From: Pelargonium cotyledonis
Lineage: Eukaryota > Streptophyta > Magnoliopsida > Geraniales > Geraniaceae
DNA length: 20,177 bases
Assembly (NCBI GenBank): GCA_036897625.1
Contig: JAYMTA010001394.1
Location: 1-20,177 of the forward strand
Direction: 5' to 3'
The notes under the pieces are model-generated. The model was given only the letters and a program-made list of their open reading frames with translations. It searched no databases and was not told where the DNA came from. How positions within the stretch are numbered: position 1 is the first letter of the stretch; every line of letters starts with the position of its first letter. Below, in pieces: positions 1-10,200 of this stretch. A program made the translations under genes and the position numbers.

Positions 1-1280
1 TATATATATGTATATTATGTATATATAATTTAGAATCTATAAGCACCGTATTTTCAAAAGGCGCGTTCCATGCTCCGCGCCTTGCGCCGTGGCTCCAAAA
101 GGGGTTTGCGTCATTGTGCGCCTTGCGCCATAAATAACTAGGCATGTAGCATTTCAACCAATGGATAACAAGGTGCAAAAATGTGGGTTTTCTGTTACTG
201 TTAATTAGCTAATAAATGACTGAGATTGGAAGACAAGTAGAGGCTTGCAGTATATTGAAAGCTGAAGGCACAATTGAGTGTAAAGGTATTCTACCGCTTA
301 ATCAAAAAGCAAAGTGGGATAAATGAAATTCAGGACATGTTTGGAGACAAAAATAATCATAATTGTTGATAAAGAAACTATGACAATACGCCACAAAATA
401 TTAATAAGAAGTTATAGGCGTGATTCTTTTTACCTACAAGGACATGTTTGGAGACTGTTATAGAGTTTGTTTGCAGAAGGTACAAACAAATATAATCTTA
501 TGATGTACTAACTAATCCCATAAAAAAGTTCCATAGTGGTCATGAGTTTAGAAAATGAAGGGATTGGAACAGTAGAAAAAAAGAAAAGAACAGATGGTAA
601 GATAAATGTAAAGGAAAGAAACAGCAGAAAAGAGGAAGATGAATCTAATACAGAAGATGTTGAAATAAATGAGAGGAAAGTGTTCACCTCCTCTTTTTCT
701 TTTTTTTAATCTTTACAATGAGGTGTTGGGAGCGCTTTGAGCCCCTAACCAATTCGTAATTACTGGGATAAATACCTAGGGGCAACCCCATAGGATTGTG
801 GTAATATTTAAACTCATATGTAGCATAAGGCTTAACAAATAACTAGTGAAAGAGCCACTTACCAATACAAACATTTGTTCTCTATTATATTCTTTTACCC
901 AATAGTAGAAAAAATATAGCTGTTTTTCCTGTAGCCTCAGTGCTTTGGTTCGACAACAAACTTGTATTTCTTGCACGGTAAGTGTATTTCTAATAATATG
1001 TTGATGCTTTCACCTAGTAGTTGTCTTTCTCCAAGATGTTCTACCCTTTTTCTGTCCATGCTATAACAAACCTGAGTTGACAGTACATATCATGTGTACA
1101 AAGTCCTGTAAATTAGCATTAACTGATACTTATAGTACTGGGGGGCTGGGTTGTTTTTGAAGTATTTATCTTGCGCACTTGGACAATCATTTATATACTG
1201 TTTAAATGTATCCATTGCTATCTTACGTGCAGTTTATTTTTACTGAAAATTCTGAGAAAATTCTGTGTTTGTACTGACAG
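1..1280 (+). other. Intron upstream of the first visible ATPase exon (left end missing)
   Basis: AT-rich and without a recognisable coding exon. The residues expected just before FRRVAN (a KFKGNSxxTTKYN-like segment) are not found here, so at least 1.28 kb of intron is inferred. It contains a GC-rich patch near 60-130 with the 12-mer GCGCCTTGCGCC at 77-88 and again at 118-129. Nothing else is identified. Confidence 0.6.
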
Positions 1281-4200
1281 TTCAGGCGGGTAGCTAATCG
1301 GTACTTCCTTATGATCTCAATATTATCAATGACACCAATGAGGTACATTAAGTAACGGTTAAGGGTTATGCATTGGTATTATTAGTTTCATACTCTAGGA
1401 GGTGGGCTTTTGACCATGCTGGGATAATAGATATGTTACCTTGTTTGTTTGGTTGGTTGGTTGGTTAGTTTAGGATGTTATGTGCTTATGTGGATAAAGG
1501 TGACTAGCTTGGAATATTATTGTCTGAAAGTGGATGGACTGAAACGCCTTTGGCTTAGCTGCTAGACCAATCTACTTTTAGTATTTATTGAGCAATTGAA
1601 AATTCAAGTTCACATTTCCAATTCTGATTAATGCTTCTTTTCAATGAAATGCATTAGCATTACAAAAAAGTTTCCTGTATCCTTGCATATGTTGTACTCA
1701 TTTGTATACTGTATCCTATTTGCTTGTTTACTAAAATACTTTACATGCAACCATTCATTTTTTGCTCTTGCACTAGAATTGAAATTACTTATAGAAGAGA
1801 AATTGTCATATCATATTTTTGGCAACTAATATGATTTTGTTGTCCATCTGAGCACCATGTTCTTATACACTTTTTTTTATCATGCAGTCCTGTTAGTCCG
1901 ATAACGAATGTTGTTCCACTGACTATTGTGCTTTTGGCCTCTCTTATTAAAGAGGGTTTTGAGGATTGGGTGAGTATTTATGGTTCATGATTACTGTATC
2001 ATGCAGTGCTTTTTGTCTTTTTTTCTTTCCCTTTATTTTTTCCTGCATGTGCTTTTACTCCACAAACCATAGTTTGGACACACATTGATGCTTGAAATTC
2101 TATGTATTGTAGCGAATAATATGTGGAATAGAATGTAGAAATGCAAGAGAAGCATGCAGCCTCATTATTTTTTGTTGTTGGTATGTTTGTGATGCATAAC
2201 AGAAGCGTTATCAGAACGATATGACGATAAATAATAATCTTATAGAAGTATTGCAAGATCAAAGGTGGGAGAGAATTACATGGAAGAAGTTGCAGGTTGG
2301 AGACGTTGTCCGGGTGAGTATGCTGCTCTCTCTCTAAAGTTGGATCTAAATAACCCTGTTATTGAAGCATATATACTTTTTCTTCATTGGGGCAATGATG
2401 GCGATTATCACCATTGTAGGCATTGATACATTTTACCCATTTCCACTCCCTATCTTTGTTATATTTATGATTTTAGAGCCTTGCTCAATCTGTAAAGTCT
2501 AAACTGTTCAGTGTTTACCATCAAAAGGGGGTGGTCTATTATATTAGTGCTTGGTCTAATTCTAAGATGTAAATACTGATCAGTTGCCTTTAACTTTATT
2601 GAGAGTTCTGGACTTCTGGAATTGAAGCAAACTAACTCTTCACATGAATTTACTGGGAATAAACAAAAATATCCTGGCAACTTGAGCATGGTTTACTTGC
2701 ATTTCTTCTTATCATTCCTATTCCTGTGTCTGCTGCTGCTTTTGGCTTTTCGTGGAGGTCAAGGACAATTTGCTCAAGTGATTGAATTCCACATGAGTGG
2801 TTATTGTAACTAACTACAAGTTCATATAGCTAATTTGTTAGTTCAAGTGATTATGGAAAAACTGATCGATAGACCCAAGTCATCCATAACTGCAAACTTT
2901 CTTTCCAGAACTGTTTTAAGGGTGGGGAAGAACTATGTTAATTAAGTAGGAAAAGAAACAATCTTATAGAAAAGATATGATGAAATAGATTTGGGCATTC
3001 TACTATGCCAAGTAGAGACAGTCATCTTAAAAAATGTCATGCATACCCTTTCTTCTTTGATACAGTGGAAAGGTTTTCAAGTAGCTCAAGAAGATATGTC
3101 CTTGGTGCTTGTTGGTTGCAGTTGTTTTCGTTCATTTGATATATTATAACTGAAGTGTTCTTCTGTTGCAGGTCAGGCAAGATGCTTTTTTTCCTGCAGA
3201 TATACTTTTCCTTGCTAGTACAAACCCTGATGGTGTTTGCTACATTGAGGTTTCTAACATATTATTGAGTTCTTTCATTTCATGCAAAATTGAATATTCT
3301 ACGCAATTTTGCTTTTATAATAATAGTCTTTCGTAGTAGTTTTTTCCCTCTTTAAAAAACACACATCATGTGTTTTGGTTGCAGACTGCAAATTTAGATG
3401 GAGAAACAAATTTGAAGATCAGAAAGGCATTGGAAAAGACTTGGGATTATCTGATTCCTGAAAAAGCCTCTGAGTTCAAAGGTTATTTACTAAGTCAATT
3501 GAATCTCACTTGACAATTTTAATATACTCTAATCTCTAGTCATGTGATTATTTTTGTAATTAAAATTTTATATATTTTAGGTGACAATCTTAGGGATTTG
3601 TGGAGCCTTGGTTGAAGCTATTTAATTCAACTAGGATATATGTAATTTATAGTTAGTTGGTGGAGTTGTCAAGTAGGGCATTCGTCTCCTTGTCAAAATC
3701 AAAGAGATGACTTCAAAGTTCAAAAATAGAGATGGGCAAACATGGTTAAAGAGATTGTGAAATTTGTTTCTCAATGATTTTTGCTTGCTTGATTCATTAC
3801 CTGAACTAATCTATAGTTGAAAATTATAGAAACTGTCGCCAAATAGGAAGAGGGCAGACACTGGCAAAAAAGAATCTGTGAAGCAGTGTCATAGCAATTG
3901 AAAGTAGATAAAGAGAATGAGAAGAGGCTAAAATAAAACTAGAAGAACGAAAGATAAAGAGACAATGTCTAAAAGGTCAAACGACAAAGTAATAATGCTG
4001 AGTAGTAATGAGATCTGGTCAAAACATTGTTGACTAATAATGCTGCCACTGATGTCAAGGAGCGGTCAAAGCTTTGCCTATTTGTCTAGGCTCATTTTTT
4101 TTATGCCTTTATGTCTTAAAGTGGAAGGTTTTATGTAACTTCAATGCTGCAAATGATGATCTGTTATCCCATTTTATCACATTGGTTCCTTGGTTAGTGC

Positions 4201-7200
4201 AAATATTAGTTCTGTTTTTGTTTTATTGCCATTTGTTCTTCTAATGTATGCGGAATACTTATTGCCTCCTTCATAGTTTTGAACGCTCGTTAACAATCTA
4301 CTTGCCAACTGCAGGCGAGGTGCAGTGTGAGCAACCTAACAATTCATTGTACACCTTCACTGGCAATCTTATTTTTCAGAAGCAAACATTGCCTCTCAAT
4401 CCAAACCACCTTCTGTTGCGAGTATGATCCTATTTTTTCCTTGCAGAATTATTAATGAAATCCCCCCACTCCACTACACATATAGATTCATGTTTATGAA
4501 GTTCTAAGTAGTAGAATGTCGTTATTGAATATTTCTAATTGTTTTCCCTGTATTGTTATGTTCTTTTGCCGTATCTGCTAGCATTCTGTTATGACACATG
4601 GGAAGGGATAAGTTCAATTATATCTTGACATGTTAAGAGTGGGACTGATTGTGGTTGGAACAAATAATTGGGGTCTAAAATAAACCTCTTGAATAAAATT
4701 TCAGAATAAACAGTCTGCCTATTACTGTACCAGAAAATGTAAGTCTTAATTATAGTTGAAGACTAATTATTACCATAGTCCAATAGTGAAAAGTTATCCT
4801 GAACAAAAATCCTAAATAAAGATGAAAAATCTCCTAATCCTAATATGATGCTCTCATGCATCGGGCTAACACTTTTATTGAACTGTACTTTGTTAGATAA
4901 ACTTTCTGCTACCATTGTTGGCATTAATGAATAACATTCTTTGTTGTATCGATTATACGAATCATTTTATTTATTTATTCTCCTTTTTGTGAAACTGAAA
5001 TGCAATCCACTGATCGATGCATGGGCTCTGTTTTCAGGGATGCAGTCTCAGAAACACTGAGTACATTGTTGGGGCTGTTATCTTTACAGGTCATGAAACA
5101 AAGGTTTGTTGTCGTGAAATACAGCGTAGTTTTGAGTGCCTTACACTCTTTGTTTCTTGTTTCTGTGATGTGATCAACTGCATTATTTTGGGGTTTGATG
5201 TTGACAAATTAACGGAAATTTCAAGCAACTTCGACTTGAAAGTAATGGTAGCATATGTTAATCATGGATGGGTTTAGTTTCTTTTCAATATATATCACAA
5301 GTTTTATTGCGACAAATGTGTCCTGCATTGCATTACCCTTCTTTACCTTTCAGTCTGTTCTTGTACGTCAAAGCAGCTTTCTTTTGTGTGGCTTGCAGGT
5401 TATGATGAATGCCATGAATGTTCCTTCAAAGAGAAGTACATTAGAGAGGAAACTTGACCAACTTATACTTGCCCTTTTCGCCACTCTATCTGTTATGTGC
5501 TTGATTGGAAGCATAGCTTGGTGCGCCTTCTTAGTTCTGTATCCTTACTATATGTTGCTTCCTGTATTGTATTTTATCTGTCCCAAAATCAGTGTCCACT
5601 CTCCTTTTTGGCAAGCTAGTTAAAAATGAATTACCAACAATATTCCTAAGAAGAGTTAGTTAGAATCCCTTGATTTTTTTACAACAAGAGCAAATGGGGT
5701 TATAAGGGAGAAAATCTAAATCTAACAACTTATCTTAAATCATCACAAAAATAGAAAAGTTGACTCTCATTTTGGGACGGATGGAGTATATTCTGAAAAT
5801 TCACATTGTGTCAGCCATCTCAGTCCTTTTTTTTTGTTTGTTTTTTGAAATTCTGCAGTGCTATATTTTTAAACCACAAGTATTACTATCTTGCTCCTGG
5901 TCGTGGGTACAGAAATTTGTGGCAAGATGGTCAGTTCAACCCTGACCGCCGAATTTGGGTACTGTATTCTTTACTACAGTGAGATGAATCTTATGAACTG
6001 AGAATCATTATCTTTTATTTGTCTTTTTTTGGTTGAGACTGGTTATTGGTTATGCAGGTTTTTGTACTGACGATGTTTACCCTAATTACTCTATACTCTC
6101 CTATTATCCCCATCTCACTTTATGTTTCCATTGAGGTTAGTCCGTAGCCTGTTACTGTTTATTCCGGCTCCTGCAATGTGTGTATGGGTTTGTTGAATTA
6201 TTTGTTTCCTTTTTTCCTTTACTTGATTGTTATAAATGAAATTTCAGATGATCAAGTTTATTCAGTCCACTCAATTTATCAACAAGGACTTACATATGTA
6301 CCATGTTGAAACAAACACTCCTGCATTGGCTAGGACCTCCAATTTGAATGAGGAACTTGGACAGGTAAATAGGGGCATATTGACTTAAGTTCCAATACAT
6401 GTCATTATATTTAGCAAGTGAACTAAATCGACTGATACTTGTCGAAGCCTTTACTATGTTTAACCGATGTCAATGTGTCACACACACATAATCCACTTTG
6501 TTTTCTGGTCAATCTAAAGTTGTCTTGTTATGGCCTGCTGCTTTTGTCAGGTGGAGTACATATTTTCTGATAAAACTGGTACTCTCACAAGGAACTTAAT
6601 GGAGTTTTTTAAGTGTTCAATTGGAGGAGAAGTGTATGGGACTGGTATCACTGAAATAGAGAGAGGAATAGCACAGCGGAGTGGCATACAAATTGAGGAG
6701 GTGCACTTGTTATTCTCTTATTAAAGAACATCACTCCTGTTATATAAATATATTTTGACGTCGTTAGATATCTTACAGCCGCGCCCATCAGCCAATATGA
6801 TCCGTGAGAAGGGTTTTAATTTTGATGATGCTAGGCTTATGCGAGGAGCATGGAGAAACGAGCCTAATCCTAATGCTTGCAAGGTAGATGGTTTCATTTG
6901 AAGGGAATATAATATATCTAACACCGAAACAAAGTTTATTTATACATGTAATATGCAAGTTACGAAACACAATCCAAAATTTATGCTTCGTCATTTTCCA
7001 CTTTTAAGGATGTTCATGGATCAATTCCCGCTGGAGAGCGGGTTAGTGAAATTCCAACCCTAAGACAACCCGTTTGTAACTAAATTTAAGCCGGTAGGCC
7101 AATCACCGGGTAACGGGCTGGTTGGCAAGTCACCCGCAATCCGCCAATTCATTGTGGGCCAAAGCCCAAACTTTAAAAATAAAGATCAAACCCAAATAAC

Positions 7201-10200
7201 TAGTCCATTTTTTTGTATTTCCTGATGTATTTATAGATTGATGATGCTGGAAATACAATGAGTATAGGAATCATTCGAAACTAACCTATTGTGAGTGAAA
7301 AAGCCATTAGTCTTGGATCACCTCACTTAGCAACATATTTATACTTAGGGTTTATACTTATGGTTTCCGGGTAGTGGGTTGGCCCGGTAAGGATTTTGGT
7401 GAACCCGTGGACCACCCACTTGTTGGTGCGGGTGGGTGCGGGTTGGACCGTTCCAGTGAACGGGTCAGTGCGGGCGGGTTTATTCCGGAGCGGGTTACGG
7501 GTGGGTTCAAGCGGTCACGGGTTAACGGTTTTTTTTTTTTTTTTTTTTTTTTTGGCACCCCTAAACTTAATTGTCTTTTTTCCTCGATAATATTAATAGT
7601 TTTCTTGTATTTTGTTTATCCATTCTTGAAGCAGTAAATAATATCTTATATCCTAATTTATTAAGCAATGATGTTTAGTTAATAGTTTTGTTGTTTCTGT
7701 AGGAATTCTTTAGGTGCCTTGCTATATGTCATACTGTTCTTCCCGAAGGCGATGAATCCCCAGAAAAGATCAAATATCAAGCTGCATCTCCAGATGAGGC
7801 TGCTTTGGTTTCTGCTGCAAAGAACTTTGGCTTCTTTTTTTTTAGGTTTGTAATTTCTCATCAATGGATTTGCGGGTAAGCATATGTTTTGTTTATCCCT
7901 TGCTGGCTTCATTATGCAAAAGTGCTTAGCTGCTCTGCCACCTTTGTTTTTTTAAGTCCTCCACTGGACTAACTCAAATGTGGCTGAGGATTAGTGCTAA
8001 TGTACTGAGTGGTCCGCTTAATGAGTTTTCATTGTGCAAGCCAAAGGAAAGGATTTTCTGCTAGCTTAGCTTTGGTTCATTGTAAGGCAGGTTGAGAGTT
8101 TGTAATACAAACTTATCTCAAGCCCTATTTGATTGTAGTTTAATCTTGTGATGTCGATTTTTGCTTGTTGGGTCATGTCTTGATTGTTATAGTTTTAGTT
8201 CTTGTTCTTGTTTATTGAAAATGTTGGTACTATTTTCAATGTTCCCATTTGGGTGGAGGCTAATTTTTTCCTTTATTTTTAGACGAACACCTACTCTGAT
8301 ATACGTCCGTGAATCTCATGTGGAGAGCGTAGGGAAATTCCAAGATGTAACATACGAGATCCTGAATGTCCTTGAGTTTAATAGGTGGGAATTCATCCTA
8401 CTTGTATCTTCATTTCTGAGTACTTGATCAATGACACTAACATCAGTTCTTAAATTTGTTTATGAAATTAGTACGAGAAAGCGCCAGTCTGTTGTATGTC
8501 GCTACCAAGATGGCAGGCTGGTATTATATTGCAAGGTAACATTATCATCTGCTTCTTTAGTAGGGCTGAAATCGGTAGATAATAACAGTTTGCATGTAAA
8601 TAATAATGGCATTTTACAGGGTGCTGATACTGTAATATACGAGAGGTTGGCTCCTGGAAATGATGGTTTAAAGAAGGCAACTAGGGAGCATTTGGAACAA
8701 TTTGGAGCCTCTGGATTACGTACCCTTTGCTTGGCCTACAAAGATCTGAGCCCTACTATGTACAATAGCTGGAATGAGAAATTTATTCAGGCTAAATCTT
8801 CTCTACGAGACCGTGAAAAGAAGTTGGATGAGGTAACTGTGATTTCTATTTCTATTTCATTTTTTTCCCACTTTGATATTGTTCTCCTGCTAAAGGAAGC
8901 TACTATAATAGTTAAAATGATATTTCACGATAGAAATGAGTAGTTGGTCATATATTTTACTTTCTGCTCCAGTATCCAATAGCAATCCGTGATGCCATTT
9001 TTGTTAAGTACTCATAAACCTTTTTTATCTCCCCGTTATATACAATTGAATTGGCAACAACCATTTCCTGACATTTAACACTAATTTGTCAATGTAAACT
9101 ATGGGAAGGGGATCGTTAAGAAAAACTGGATCTTTGTTCAATGTTATTCATGTGCAAGATCTGTGGGGAGACAGTGCACTGCAATATGCTTCATTAATAT
9201 TTATCTTGAAATCGTATTTAAAGTACTCATTTTTAGTTTATCTTGTGTAGCATGCATACCTTGTTGCCTGATGACTGGGAAGAACAGTAATAATCACATT
9301 GTGTTGTTTAATTTCTCCTTGATAAAATTTTCAAAGCCAAAAGTGGAGGAGGTTTTCTATTGCAATATCTTCCTTGCTGTTATTGTACTGTGTAACCTCA
9401 GTTATAAATTCAGTGGGCCTATTCATTTCGGTGTGCTTGCTAAGTGTTAATAAACCCTTCTCCTAAATGCACCCTGGATACTAATTGTGAAGCTTATGTA
9501 GGTGGCAGAACTCATAGAAAATGATCTTGTTTTGATTGGATGCACTGCAATAGAAGACAAACTCCAAGAAGGAGTACCAGATTGTATAGAGACTCTCTCT
9601 AATGCTGGAATTAAGATTTGGATGTTAACTGGGGATAAGATAGAAACAGCAATAAATATAGCCTATGGTGAGTCAGTACTTGATGAAATCTCATAGTATT
9701 TTGTATCCTTATGAATTATGTGTACTCTCATTTATGTATGCTACTTTTTGAGTATGCATTATTTTTTTATTTTTTGCAGCATGCAACTTAATTAATAACG
9801 ACATGAAACAGTTTGTCATCAGTTCAGAAACAGATGCAATTAGAGAAGTTGAAGAGAGGGTAAACATTTCTAGTTAACATACAGATGTAATATTGATGTG
9901 AATCTACCATTGTAAAGACACTTGAACTTCTAAATTTAGGGTGATCAAGCAGAAATTGCACGCTTCACCAGAGAAGAGGTCAAAAAAGAGCTGATGAAGT
10001 GCAGAGATGAAGCACAGAGCTATTTTCAAACTGTATCTGCTCCAAAATTAGCACTTGTGATAGATGGGAAGTGCTTGATGTATGCGTTAGACCCAACTTT
10101 AAGAGTAATGTTGCTTAATTTAAGCCTGAACTGTAGTTCGGTTGTGTGCTGCCGGGTTTCTCCTTTACAGAAAGCTCAGGTAAACTTCTTGATGGCAATT

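Noticed and set aside
770-830. A GGGGCAACCCCATAGG stretch that looked tRNA- or hairpin-like
   Set aside because: No cloverleaf can be built and no A/B box pair is present; it is only a short local inverted repeat (GGGG-CAA-CCCC).
2622-2813. Small open stretch with a strongly hydrophobic run, like a small membrane protein
   Set aside because: It lies within an ATPase intron with correct splice ends on both sides, the hydrophobicity comes from T-rich sequence, and there is no family resemblance or promoter context.
7374-7637. Overlapping open frames of G, R, V then F-rich protein on both strands
   Set aside because: They arise from the GC-rich subterminal repeats and T25 run of the hAT-like element, not from a gene.
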